Assembly (NCBI RefSeq): GCF_014274465.1
Contig: NZ_CP060394.1
Location: 2,480,001-2,544,000, forward strand
Length of the DNA stretch: 64,000 bases
Source: Alloacidobacterium dinghuense
GTDB lineage: Bacteria; Acidobacteriota; Terriglobia; Terriglobales; Acidobacteriaceae
Reading direction: 5' to 3'
Below the pieces are notes generated by a model. That model did no database searches. It worked only from the letters and a program-made list of their open reading frames with translations, and was not told the origin of the DNA. The position numbers and the translations under genes were made by a program. Of this stretch, positions 26,901-35,431 are shown piece after piece; position 1 is the first letter of the stretch, and each line of letters begins with the position of its first letter.

Positions 26901-29807
26901 CGTACTTTCGAACTGGCCAACCGAATCGGAGACCTCACCTATGCTGCCTACGTGTGCCACAATCTCAACTCGGACCTCCTCTTCGCGGGCGAAACGCTTC
27001 CTCAAGTGCAAGCTGAAGCCAACCATGGCCTCGCGTTTGCCGAGACAATGCGGTTCGGCCTAGTGATTGACATCATCACAACGCAACTCGCGCTTGTTCG
27101 GACGCTCCGCGGCTTCACCCCGAAATTCGGGTGTTTCGACGACGCGCAGTTCAATGAGAGTTCCATCGAATTCGATTTGTCGAGCGGCCAGCGCTTGGCG
27201 ACCATTGCGTGTCGTTACTGGATCCGGAAATTGCAGGTTCGCTGTATTGCGGGCGACTATGCGACGGCCATCGACGCCGCATCGAAAGCACAACCGCTTC
27301 TCTGGACCGTATCCGCATTGTTTGAGGAAGCCGAATATCACTTTTACGGTGCGCTGGCCCAAGCCGCCTGTTGCGATTCAGCACCGGCCGGCGAGCGGTT
27401 GCAGCACCTGAACGCCGTTGCTGCGCATCACAAGCAGCTACAGGTCTGGGCGGAGAACTGCCCGGAGAACTTCGAAAACCGCGACGCACTAGTCGGCGCC
27501 GAGATCGCCCGCATCGAAGGCCGCGTGCTTGATGCCGAACAGCTGTACGAGCAGGCCATCCACTCGGCCCAGGCAAACGGCTTTGTTCACAATGAGGCGC
27601 TTGCCGACGAGCTCGCCGCGCGGTTCTACGCGGCGCGGGGATTCGAGGACATCGCACATCTGTACTTGAGGAAGGCTCGTTACGGCTACCTGCGTTGGGG
27701 AGCCGACGGAAAGGTGCGACAACTCGAGGAGATGTACCCGCACCTTAGGGCGGAAGAGCCCGCGCCCGGCCCGATGAGCACGATCGCGACGCAGGTCAAA
27801 CACCTCGACCTCGCAACCGTGATCAAGGTGTCGCAGGCGGTTTCTAGTGAGATTGTCCTGGAAAAACTGATCCATACGCTCATGCGCACGGCGATTGAGC
27901 AGGCCGGTGCTGAACGAGGTTTCCTGATTCTTCCGCGAGGGGATGAGCTGCATATACTGGCAGAAGCGACCACTAGTGGAGAGGATGTAACCGTCCATCT
28001 GCGAAGTGCCGCCGACAGCACAGCCGCTTTGCCGGAATCCGTCGTTCGCTACGTTATGCGCACTCGCGAGTACGTTATTCTCGACGATGCTACCGCACAG
28101 AATCCGTTTTCAGCCGACCCCTATGTTGTTCAGCACCATGCGCGTTCCATTATCTGCTTACCATTGGTTAACCAGGGCAAGCTCAACGGGATCATTTACC
28201 TCGAAAACAATCTGAGCACCCATGTTTTCACTTCCGACCGGATCACCGTTCTGAAGGTGCTTGCGTCGCAAGCGGCCATCTCACTCGAGAATATGCGACT
28301 GTACCGCGATCTCGAGATTCGTGAAAAAAAGATCCGGCGCCTGGTCGATGCCAACATCCTGGGAATCACCATGTGGAATGTCGAGGGTGCTATCGTCGCG
28401 TCCAATGAAGCCTTTCTCCGCATGGTGCAATACGACCATGAAGATGTCGCCTTGGGTCGTGTGCGCTGGAGGGACATGATACCTGCGGAATGGCGCGAGC
28501 GGAGTGAGCGCGTGTTGGCAAAAGTAATGCAAACCGGGACCGCACAGCCCTTTGAGTCAGAGTTGTTCCGGAAGGATGGCACCCGCGTGCCCGTGCTGGT
28601 CGCCGGCGCGCTGTTCGAAGAAGGTGGCAACGAGGGCGTTGCCTTCGCCCTTGATTTGAGCGAGCAGAAGCGCGCCGAGGAAGCCCTGCGGCACAGCAAA
28701 AACTACCTCGCCGAAGCGCAGAGGCTGACCCACACGGGCAGTTGGGCCCTCGATGGCACAACTCGCGAGGCCCGGTACTGGTCCGAGGAAATGTTCCAAA
28801 TCTTCGGATTTGATCCACAACAGGGCCTTCCAGAGCGGGACCAATGGCTGCAGCGAATACACCCAGAAGATCGTGATAAGGTCAAGCGGCAGGCCAGCAA
28901 TAGGATGTTCGTCCAGAAGGTAGATTCCGACGTCGAATACAGAATCGTCCTACCCGACGGGACGGTCAAACACATTCACGGCCTAGCCCACCCAGTATTG
29001 GGTCCCAGTGACGAGCTTATTGAAGTGGTTGGCACGGTCGTCGATATCACGGAGCGTAAACATGCCGAAGCGGCGCGCGATAGGCTGCGCCAGCTTGAAG
29101 CAGATCTCGCACACATCAACCGTGTGAGCACCATGGGGGAGATGGCTGCTTCGTTGGCGCACGAGATCAAACAACCGATTTCCGCAGCGACAACCAACGC
29201 GCAAATTAGTTTGTGGCTGCTCGAGCGAGACCAGTTGGAGATTCAGGAACTCCGGGAGGCCATCTCGGCCGTCGTGCATTCGGTCAGACGCGCCGCCGAC
29301 ATTATCGACCACGTGCGCTCGCTCTCTAAGAAGGGCACTCAGGATCGAGTGCTCGTTGATCTCAACCAAGTCATTCGCGAAATTGAATCTCTACTTGAGT
29401 ATGAATCCAGGCCATCTTCCGTAGCGATCAGGCTGAATCTTTCGGAGCACATTGCACAGGTCAGTGGCGACCGGGTGCAATTGCAGCAAGTCGTCATGAA
29501 TCTCATGCTCAATGCTATTGAAGCCATGAAAGACTCAGGTGGCGAACTCGTCGTAACCTCGGAGCAAACCGATAGTGGGCAAGTCCTGATCTCATTGAGT
29601 GACACCGGTGTAGGACTACCAGACAATAAGGAAGATCGCATCTTCGAGGCATTTTTTTCTACTAAACCCCAAGGCACCGGAATGGGGCTCGCAATCAGCC
29701 GGTCGATTGTCGAGTCCCATGGCGGCCGGTTGTGGGCGAAGGGGAATCCAGAACGCGGAGCTACATTTTTCCTTGAACTTCCTCCGCATGAATCAGAGGC
29801 CGCATGA
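23913..29807 (+). CDS. Trifunctional Ser/Thr kinase - AAA ATPase - GAF/PAS - histidine kinase
   Basis: 1964 residues. Order: Ser/Thr-kinase-like domain ~60-300 (HRDIKPAN with Asp130; the DFG position reads SGFG); STAND/AAA_16 ATPase ~300-600 (Walker A GYSGIGKSS near 330, LFLDDLQWLD near 457); helical TPR-like region ~600-1280; GAF ~1302-1455; two PAS/PAC domains ~1470-1590 and ~1593-1717; HisKA with phospho-His in SLAHEIKQP (~1750); HATPase with NLMLNAIEAM, DTGVGLP and GTGMGLAIS. No membrane segment, so it is a cytosolic sensor. Such hybrids are known from cyanobacteria, proteobacteria and Acidobacteriota. Its stop overlaps the start of a response regulator (ATGA), its probable phosphotransfer partner. 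Start choice is by similarity; no strong ribosome site is seen. Confidence 0.92.
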   Translation: MILWSGRPLSSNFETLWNDGEFRLSRSAKAGASCPVLVLTSAVDQPAPSSSARLEHAYDLRSELDPSWAARPLELIHDHGKPALLIEDHGGEVLARLLGKPWELDLFLRVAIGITAALGRLHQRGLFHRDIKPANVFVNTSTGEAWLSGFGLASRLPRERQTPEAPETIAGTLAYMAPEQTGRTNRSIDSRSDLYSLGVTLYQLLTGSLPFIASDPMVWVHCHIARRPVSPSERLDKIPIAVSQIIMRLLAKTAEERYQTATGLESDLRRCLAEWEAHRHVVEFPLGQHDTPDRLLIPENLYGREREVDALLAAFDRVVKGGAPELVLVSGYSGIGKSSVVNELHMVVAPPRGLFASGKFDQYKRDIPYSTLVQAFQSLVRPLLGKSDAELAIWRGTFLEALEVNAQLMTDLIPELKLVIGDQAPVPELEPQQAQSRFQLVFRRFIGVFARPEHPLALFLDDLQWLDAATLDLLEDLLIRSDLRHLMLIGAYRDNEVDAAHPLTRKLEAIRQAGARVQEVRLAPLARDDLGQLIADALRCDPADAAPLVQLVHEKTAGNPFFVIQFLYSLAEEGLLRFDQDAAGWSWDLGRIRDKGYADNVVDLMLGKVTRLPAETKHALQQFACLGNVGTTPMLSAVLETTKEQVHAVLWPAVRQELIERLEGSYKFIHDRVQEAAYSLVPEALRAEVHLRIGRLLVTETPADKREEAIFEILNQLNRSAGLIISQEERDQLAELNLLAGKRAKGATAYASALTYLIAGGALLKDDCWERRRELIFALELNRAECEFLTGQLSVAEERLAALSNRTTTIVELAIVACLRMDVSTTLNLSGRAVAFCLDYLRHVGIEWSPRPTEEEMRREYERIWSLLGNRTIEDLIDLPLMQDPASLATVDVLIKVLPPAKQTDENLASLAICKAVSLSIEHGNCDASCVACEWLARIAGPHFGDYKAGYRFGHVGFELVERRGLKRYQASTHHCFAIFVARWTKHVRACVDLLRRTFELANRIGDLTYAAYVCHNLNSDLLFAGETLPQVQAEANHGLAFAETMRFGLVIDIITTQLALVRTLRGFTPKFGCFDDAQFNESSIEFDLSSGQRLATIACRYWIRKLQVRCIAGDYATAIDAASKAQPLLWTVSALFEEAEYHFYGALAQAACCDSAPAGERLQHLNAVAAHHKQLQVWAENCPENFENRDALVGAEIARIEGRVLDAEQLYEQAIHSAQANGFVHNEALADELAARFYAARGFEDIAHLYLRKARYGYLRWGADGKVRQLEEMYPHLRAEEPAPGPMSTIATQVKHLDLATVIKVSQAVSSEIVLEKLIHTLMRTAIEQAGAERGFLILPRGDELHILAEATTSGEDVTVHLRSAADSTAALPESVVRYVMRTREYVILDDATAQNPFSADPYVVQHHARSIICLPLVNQGKLNGIIYLENNLSTHVFTSDRITVLKVLASQAAISLENMRLYRDLEIREKKIRRLVDANILGITMWNVEGAIVASNEAFLRMVQYDHEDVALGRVRWRDMIPAEWRERSERVLAKVMQTGTAQPFESELFRKDGTRVPVLVAGALFEEGGNEGVAFALDLSEQKRAEEALRHSKNYLAEAQRLTHTGSWALDGTTREARYWSEEMFQIFGFDPQQGLPERDQWLQRIHPEDRDKVKRQASNRMFVQKVDSDVEYRIVLPDGTVKHIHGLAHPVLGPSDELIEVVGTVVDITERKHAEAARDRLRQLEADLAHINRVSTMGEMAASLAHEIKQPISAATTNAQISLWLLERDQLEIQELREAISAVVHSVRRAADIIDHVRSLSKKGTQDRVLVDLNQVIREIESLLEYESRPSSVAIRLNLSEHIAQVSGDRVQLQQVVMNLMLNAIEAMKDSGGELVVTSEQTDSGQVLISLSDTGVGLPDNKEDRIFEAFFSTKPQGTGMGLAISRSIVESHGGRLWAKGNPERGATFFLELPPHESEAA

Positions 29808-30436
29808 GCTCGCCCGCCCCGGCCACCGTGTATGTTATTGATGATGATGGCGATGTGCGTGCCTCGATCCAGCTCCTGCTGAAAACGGTCGGCTTGCGTG
29901 GGGAGGCATTTGCCAGCGCGCAAGAGTTTCTGCGGCAGAACATGCCGGAAGGCACGAGCTGCCTGATTTTGGACATCCGACTTCCTGGAATGAGTGGACT
30001 TGAGGTGCAACGCAAATTGATTGATGCTGGCCTCAGCATTCCCATCATCTTCATTAGCGCGCACGCGGATGTCGACATGGCTGTCAGAGCCATGAAATTG
30101 GGAGCTGTGGAATTTCTCACCAAGCCTTTTAGACCTCAGGAACTGGTGGATGCAGTGCAACAGGCGCTGCAGCGTGATGAAGGGATACAGCGGGAACGAA
30201 GGGACATCTCGGAGTTACAGCGGCGATACAAAACCTTAACCGCACGAGAGCGCGAGGTAATGGCACTTTTCGTTTCCGGAATGCCGACAAAACAAATCGC
30301 CTCGAGGCTTGGTGTCAGTGAAGTCACCGCTGCCGTCCATCGCGGACATGTAATGCAAAAAATGCAAGCAGGGTCCCCGGCCGAACTGGGAAGGATGGCG
30401 GAAAAGCTGAATCTCGCCTCAGCCAAATCGCTCTGA
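29804..30436 (+). CDS. Response regulator, FixJ/NarL type (receiver + LuxR-type HTH)
   Basis: 210 residues. Receiver domain 1-125 with the acidic pocket YVIDDDGD, phospho-acceptor Asp57 in LILDIRLPGMSG, and the conserved Lys in EFLTKPF. A LuxR/GerE helix-turn-helix lies at ~145-205 (LTAREREVMALFVSGMPTKQ and IASRLGVSEVTAAVHRGHVM). It overlaps the stop of the hybrid kinase gene by 4 bases, so the two are coupled and should form a two-component pair. Target genes are unknown; the next genes encode another receiver and a sigma54 activator. Confidence 0.93.
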   Translation: MSSPAPATVYVIDDDGDVRASIQLLLKTVGLRGEAFASAQEFLRQNMPEGTSCLILDIRLPGMSGLEVQRKLIDAGLSIPIIFISAHADVDMAVRAMKLGAVEFLTKPFRPQELVDAVQQALQRDEGIQRERRDISELQRRYKTLTAREREVMALFVSGMPTKQIASRLGVSEVTAAVHRGHVMQKMQAGSPAELGRMAEKLNLASAKSL

Positions 30437-30601
30437 CTGCTGGCCCCTCCCTTTTGGAACTATGCTCACATTAGCACGCTTCGCCTGGTGCCTCTTCGCA
30501 TGAGACATAAAAGTTCTTTAAGTCAACTAAAGATAACGATAATTTACGAACCTGCGCGAACACAGTACGCTACAGTGTGCTGATTGGAAAATGAGGACTG
30601 C

Positions 30602-30970
30602 GTGATCGCCATCGTTGATGATGAGGAATTGGTTCGGACGTCGTTGCAACGGCTGTTGAAAATGGCTGGATACACGATTGCAGCGTTCACGTCAGCCGAG
30701 GAATTTCTTAAATCTGACGTTCTGCAAGATGTTCGTTGTCTCATTGCCGATATTCGAATGCCGGGCATGTCCGGCGTCGATCTGCAGTCTCAGTTGAATG
30801 CTGAAGATTACCAAATTCCGATCATATTTATAACCGCGCATGATGACGAGAAAATGCGCCTTCGGGCTATGAGAGACGGCGCGGTCGCGTTCTTGGCAAA
30901 GCCCTTTGACAACTCGGTCCTCTTGGATCGGGTTCGGGCTTGTTTGAACGTGACGCAAGATGAAGAATAA
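30602..30970 (+). CDS. Stand-alone receiver-domain response regulator
   Basis: About 122 residues and no output domain. The GTG at 30602 is preferred because GAGG lies 5 bases before it; a TTG six codons earlier (30584) is an alternative. Receiver residues are complete: IAIVDDEEL, Asp50 in LIADIRMPGMSG, Thr in IFITAHDD and Lys in FLAKPFD. The last 11 bases overlap the start of the sigma54 activator gene. It may control that activator in trans, or act as a phosphate sink for the neighbouring kinase. The receiver is of FixJ type rather than NtrC type. Confidence 0.88.
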   Translation: MIAIVDDEELVRTSLQRLLKMAGYTIAAFTSAEEFLKSDVLQDVRCLIADIRMPGMSGVDLQSQLNAEDYQIPIIFITAHDDEKMRLRAMRDGAVAFLAKPFDNSVLLDRVRACLNVTQDEE

Positions 30971-32018
30971 AACCGTCGGAGGACTTGTGGCGGCCTTCCC
31001 CAATAGCGGTCCGCGAACCCGCAAGAGCAGGGATTCTCAGTTTGAGCGAATTGTCGGTAATAGCGCCGGCTTAGAAACTGTGCTCAAACAAGTTGAACGT
31101 GTTGGTCCAACACACTCTACAGTTCTGATACAGGGAGAGACTGGCACCGGCAAAGAGCTAATCGCGCAGGCCGTCCATAATATCAGTCCCCGCTGCAATC
31201 GACGCTTTGTAAAGATTAACTGTGCGGCGATTCCCATTGATCTTCTCGAGAGTGAGTTGTTTGGACATGAGAGGGGCGCGTTCACCGGCGCCGTCGCGCA
31301 AAGGGCTGGGCGATTCGAAGTGGCCCATCAGGGCACGCTTTTCCTGGACGAAGTAGGTGACATTCCGCTGGCCTTGCAGCCGAAGCTGCTGCGTGTGTTG
31401 CAGGAGCAAGAGTTTGAGAGATTAGGAAGTGATCAAACCTACAAAGTTGATGTTCGTATTATCGCCGCAACGCACCGCAACCTGGCGGAAATGGCTGCAC
31501 GGAATGAATTGCGCAGTGATCTGTACTACCGCTTGAACGTGTTTCCGATCTTAGTGCCGCCCTTGCGCGAGCGCCGAGAGGACATACGCCAGTTGGTCCT
31601 CCATTTCGTCGCGGTATTCGCACGGCGCATGGGGAAGCACATTGAACTGATCCCGGAACCAACGATGAATGCATTTATCACATACCATTGGCCCGGCAAT
31701 GTACGGGAACTCCAGAACCTGATTGAACGCGCCGTCATCGAATCGGACAATGGAGTGCTTTCCAATCCCCTTTCGACATTACACGCAAATACAAAGCCCG
31801 CAATTGCTTCACGAAATACATTGCGCGATCGCGAAGCAGCCTTGATTTTAGAGACTCTGCGAGCCACTGGAGGAATCATTGGGGGGCCGCAAGGTGCAGC
31901 CGTTCTTCTTGGGCTTAAGCGCACAACACTGGTTTACAAGATGAAGAGGCTCGGGATCTTCCGACCGCAACAACGACCTATAGGTGAGTTCGACGAAGGA
32001 TCCGAATTGATGATTTGA
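30960..32018 (+). CDS. Sigma54-dependent activator without a sensor domain (AAA+ and Fis HTH)
   Basis: 352 residues. A ~30-residue leader is followed by the AAA+ domain (FERIVGNSAGLETVLKQVER; Walker [15 protein letters not shown] intact; Walker [12 protein letters not shown]) and a C-terminal Fis-like HTH (AAVLLGLKRTTLVYKMKRLG). No receiver, GAF or PAS domain is present, unlike most family members. Control is therefore probably by another protein; the overlapping upstream single receiver is the obvious candidate. No sigma54 promoter was spotted close by, so its targets are probably elsewhere. Confidence 0.92.
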   Translation: MKNKTVGGLVAAFPNSGPRTRKSRDSQFERIVGNSAGLETVLKQVERVGPTHSTVLIQGETGTGKELIAQAVHNISPRCNRRFVKINCAAIPIDLLESELFGHERGAFTGAVAQRAGRFEVAHQGTLFLDEVGDIPLALQPKLLRVLQEQEFERLGSDQTYKVDVRIIAATHRNLAEMAARNELRSDLYYRLNVFPILVPPLRERREDIRQLVLHFVAVFARRMGKHIELIPEPTMNAFITYHWPGNVRELQNLIERAVIESDNGVLSNPLSTLHANTKPAIASRNTLRDREAALILETLRATGGIIGGPQGAAVLLGLKRTTLVYKMKRLGIFRPQQRPIGEFDEGSELMI

Positions 32019-32173
32019 GGCTTCGGCGAGCCAGGCCGCGGGTAGAGTGACGATTTAGGGTGTTGGTAAGTCGTCTTGTGTTTACGAATGCGGTTGGATC
32101 TACTTGGCCGTGTAACCCGCTACTCGTATACACGGATGAGAGATATGGCTGAGAGTGGTTCGAGTAGAGCCGC

Positions 32174-32338
32174 TCACACCTTTGATTCACGCCCGTTTTC
32201 AGTTGAGCGAGGTCGCTGCCGCCGCAAGGCAGTGTTCCACTTGCGTCGTCGCTTAAATGCCATCGTCGGGCAACTTACCTGAGCGCAGAGGTTGCCGCTC
32301 AAAACATAGATCGCCAATATGGCAAGCGTTCTGCTCAT
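32174..32338 (-). pseudogene. Gene-start stub: signal peptide without a mature protein
   Basis: GTGAGGAGAGC precedes ATG, and the frame gives MSRTLAILAIYVLSGNLCAQ, a plausible secretion signal with an A-x-A-like cleavage region. After ~25 residues the frame becomes basic and unstructured (MAFKRRRKWNTALRRQRPRS) and stops. No recognisable mature domain. Probably the start of a deleted secreted-protein gene. Confidence 0.4.
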
Positions 32339-32396
32339 GCTCTCCTCACCTACAGACAGATGATCATCCTTTGCGGTTCCTAAATTCAACGGTCCG

Positions 32397-32948
32397 CTAC
32401 GGAATCGATGGGCTGGGGACGGGCGCAACGCCACAGATTGCGGATGCGCACGCCGGCAGAAGCGGAGTTGGGATGAGGTGCTCATTGCCCTGGGTTGTAG
32501 CCGAACCGCCTTTCATACAAGCACCCGTATAAGTATCGCTGTTGAGGTAAGGCCTTGTGAAACCGTCAGACAATGTTTGCAAGAAGGCAACGATCTGATT
32601 CTCCTCCTCATCCGTCAGGCCAAGATTGCCAGAAGTCATGTCAATATTGTTCCGCACCTCCGGCATGGGCCAGCAGTCTACCTTCTCCGTCGTTCCCTTG
32701 GGGCAATGTCCAGAGGTCTCCGGGTACGCATACTTGTCGCGCGTGTTGTAGAAATGCACGACCTGCTTCAGGCTCTTGAAGTAACCATCGTGAAAGAACG
32801 CTTTCTGGAAGTAGGGGCCGGGAGCTTCAGTGGCGGGACATTGTGGCGGTGTCAAGGCAACGTCGCGCACGCTGGACACCTGCATTTGGCCGTCAACAGT
32901 GGGCGCGTACTGCTTCCAGTTCAAGTTTGGGTTAGGGCCGGAACCGAA
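32397..32948 (-). pseudogene. C-terminal fragment of a di-haem cytochrome c peroxidase (MauG/CcpA family)
   Basis: About 184 residues from FGSGPNPNLNWKQYAP onward, including VSSVRDVALTPPQCPA, FFHDGYFKSLKQVVHFYNTR and GLTDEEENQIVAFLQTLSDG, the usual C-terminal half of these periplasmic peroxidases. The N-terminal half with both CxxCH haem sites is missing. The open frame extends to 33056, but the added residues are unlike the family. Downstream lies an unrelated signal-peptide stub. Called a 5' truncated pseudogene. Confidence 0.72.
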
Positions 32949-33204
32949 CGCACTTCTGAGTAAGCTTCCGAGTCCGGACAACTGCTCGCTAGATGGTTCA
33001 CGAACTGCTAAGTGTCCGAGATGCCGACTAGACAGCCATGTGGAGTCTCCCCACAACGGAGATCAGTAAAACACTGCGGCGGTTCCCGGTACTAAAAGCG
33101 GGGCGGGGAGAGCCCAGAACAGTAGCTCGCATCTTCTACCAGGACGGTCACTGTCTAGGACTGTCGTCCATCCGGATCACGGGCAGTGCGAGAACGACTC
33201 GTCT

Positions 33205-33954
33205 CTAGACAAGTGAGAAGCCGCCATCGACAATCAGGTTCTCTGCATTCACGAAGCTGCTGTCGTCCGATGCAAGAAACAAGACAGCCTTCGCGATCTC
33301 CTCTGGCTCACCAGTTCTCCCTGACGGCGTTTTTGTGGCCGATTGCGCGGCGTATTCTTTGATTTGGTCGTCGTTCATCCCAAGACCGCTGTAGCCAGGA
33401 GTAATGACAACGCCGGGACTGATGGCGTTCACTCGAATCCGGCGAGGCTTCAAGTCGTTGGCCCAGCCGCGAGCGAAATTGCGAATAGCGGCCTTTGCTC
33501 CCGAATACATGCTGAACGAATCCATGCCCATGCTCCCAGCAATCGAGGAGTTCAGGATGATGGCTCCGCCGTCTTTGATGAGAGGGAGTACTTTCTGGAT
33601 AGTGAAAACCACTCCCTTAACATTGGTGTCGAAGATCTGGTGATAGTGCTGCTCGGTGACCTCTGCGATTGGAACGAGAGTTCCACCACCGGCATTCGCA
33701 AACACAATGTCCAGGGAGACGCCCTTTGCTTTGATCGCCGCGACCAATCTATCAAGATCATTGAGGTTGGAAACGTCGCCTTGGACACCTGTCGCGCTAG
33801 ATCCAATCTCGGCAACCGCGGCGTTCAAAGCCTCCTGACGCCGTCCGGTGATGAAGACATCGGCGCCCTCATGAACAAACACCCTTGCGGCCGCTAATCC
33901 GATTCCGCTTGTTCCGCCCGTAATGAGAGCGGTCTTTCCTTCAAGTTTTCCCAT
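33205..33954 (-). CDS. Short-chain dehydrogenase/reductase (FabG-like)
   Basis: 249 residues from the ATG at 33954 (AAAGGG just upstream). NAD(P) motif TGGTSGIG near residue 13, NAG at FANAGGG, catalytic Ser in ILNSSIAGSMG and the YxxxK pair in SMYSGAKAAIRNFARG, ending DSSFVNAENLIVDGGFSLV. A typical oxidoreductase of unknown substrate. An AraC-type regulator follows upstream in the same direction 167 bases away and may control it. A longer open frame upstream has no ribosome site. Confidence 0.9.
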   Translation of the reverse strand: MGKLEGKTALITGGTSGIGLAAARVFVHEGADVFITGRRQEALNAAVAEIGSSATGVQGDVSNLNDLDRLVAAIKAKGVSLDIVFANAGGGTLVPIAEVTEQHYHQIFDTNVKGVVFTIQKVLPLIKDGGAIILNSSIAGSMGMDSFSMYSGAKAAIRNFARGWANDLKPRRIRVNAISPGVVITPGYSGLGMNDDQIKEYAAQSATKTPSGRTGEPEEIAKAVLFLASDDSSFVNAENLIVDGGFSLV

Positions 33955-34121
33955 ATTCATCCCTTTCGAAATCCAGACGTCTGCCGTTGGAAGGTCCGCC
34001 TGAACCAGCACTTGCACCAGGTTCCGAACTGACCACTCCGAGGATTTGATGTATCAGACGCCATCGATTGTGTGTCCAAACATCTGGTTTTATCCGGCCA
34101 AAAGCTCTGCGACCGAATTGC

Positions 34122-34934
34122 TCAAATACTTGCGTCGTTCACGTATGGCAAGTCTGCGTAAGCAGAGACAAAGACCGAAAGTTGACTCTGCCGGCGATAC
34201 TCTGTGGGAGTCCTCATGGTTAGTCTCCGAAAGATGCGAGCGAAGTGCTGCTGAGTCTGAAAGCCACATTCCGCCGCGATGTCAATCACTGGGGATTCCG
34301 ATTCCTCGAGCAGCTTTTTCGCCTTGCAGATTCGGAGCCGCAACAGATACTGGTGCGGCGATATTCCGGTCGACGATTTGAAACGCTGGGAAAAATAGGC
34401 GGCGCTCAATCCGGCCTCGCGTGCCAATTCGGAGAGCGTTACGGTGCGTAAAATACGTTCATTCATAAAGGCCAGGACGCGCCTAAATTGAGAGGGCGAT
34501 AAACCCTCTTCTCTGAATGCGTCCAGCGACATGCACACCGCTTCCGCCATTGTCGGTGGAATGAGAGGTATCTCCCTCACGGGAGACGGCGATTCGAGGA
34601 GACTGATGGGAGTGCGTCTCCCATCCTGCTCAACCCAGGCTGGGCCGGGAACCAGCATGAGCGATGCCGCTCGGTCAACTGTTTCAAATTGAACTTTGAG
34701 ACGGGCGCCGCCACGGCCAAGATTCACCACGCCCATTTGTGCTGCGCTTGACGCGGAGATACCTTCATGATTCTCGCGATCATTTTTGCGCTCCTGGGTG
34801 AACCGGAAAGGCTTCAAGTGCGCCGAAGACATGTCAGTGTTCCGATCTGATAACCGACCCCCCCGCGACTCTCCACCATCACGGAATGATCCCCCGATAC
34901 GCCCAAGTGAAATTGCTGCGTTTGCGCTGTTCAT
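34122..34934 (-). CDS. AraC-family transcriptional regulator
   Basis: 270 residues from the ATG at 34934, which follows GGAG. The C-terminal ~100 residues form the double helix-turn-helix (TLSELAREAGLSAAYFSQRF and IAAECGFQTQQHFARIFRRL) with the family ending TPTEYRR. The N-terminal part is short, rich in Ser/Arg and does not look like a cupin-type ligand domain, so a small or unusual sensor is likely. It lies 14 bases after the STAS-like gene in the same direction, and the SDR lies downstream. Confidence 0.88.
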   Translation of the reverse strand: MNSANAAISLGRIGGSFRDGGESRGGRLSDRNTDMSSAHLKPFRFTQERKNDRENHEGISASSAAQMGVVNLGRGGARLKVQFETVDRAASLMLVPGPAWVEQDGRRTPISLLESPSPVREIPLIPPTMAEAVCMSLDAFREEGLSPSQFRRVLAFMNERILRTVTLSELAREAGLSAAYFSQRFKSSTGISPHQYLLRLRICKAKKLLEESESPVIDIAAECGFQTQQHFARIFRRLTMRTPTEYRRQSQLSVFVSAYADLPYVNDASI

Positions 34935-34948
34935 ATCCGACTCCACAT

Positions 34949-35221
34949 TCAGCTTTCTTCGCCTGCAACTTGCTCCCTGAAAAGCCACTCGCGGATGTAC
35001 GGTGAACAATGCGCCAGTTCGACGCCCGCCGCTTCACACAGTCCCAAGAAGCGAACCACCTCAACATCGACGAGTGTTACCTCTTGCAGATCAAGCACGG
35101 TTCCCCTTATGAGGCCGTCCATCTGCTCGCGTAATTTCTCGATATCTCTGGCCTGAATCCGACCGCTCAGCTTGAGAACGGTGCGCGCTCCGTCGGATAT
35201 TTTCACTATTCGCAAGGTCAT
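34949..35221 (-). CDS. Small STAS-like protein
   Basis: 90 residues: MTLRIVKISDGARTVLKLSG, then ARDIEKLREQMDGLI and a strand-helix run GTVLDLQEVTLVDVEVVRFL. This fits a STAS fold and resembles the 102-residue protein at 3886-4194 in length and layout (LRI near the start, then L.L.G). The phosphorylatable Ser of anti-anti-sigma factors is not evident; Asp or Val occupies the loop (TLVDVEVVRF). It lies between a sigma54 activator gene (35432-38617) and an AraC regulator, all on the minus strand. Role inferred as regulatory. Confidence 0.7.
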   Translation of the reverse strand: MTLRIVKISDGARTVLKLSGRIQARDIEKLREQMDGLIRGTVLDLQEVTLVDVEVVRFLGLCEAAGVELAHCSPYIREWLFREQVAGEES

Positions 35222-35431
35222 CGAACTCTTAGGTATGCACGCGACAGTCCAGGATGTAAGTCACTGACTATACGCATGTTCACGCGCGTTAGAATTTCTG
35301 GTTTTCGGAATTTTCTGAATTTCGGCAGCATCTCTTTGTCCGAAAGAGAAGGCTCACTTGAGCTCGTCGCCGTGCGCAGCACCTTTGCATTCTCGTGATG
35401 CGTCAGAACAATCGGGAACTCAAAATACGAA

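Noticed and set aside
27151-29369. Long minus-strand open frames inside the hybrid kinase gene
   Set aside because: They are antisense shadows of a high-GC coding region; their products are Arg/Ser-rich without domains, while the plus frame has clear domains.
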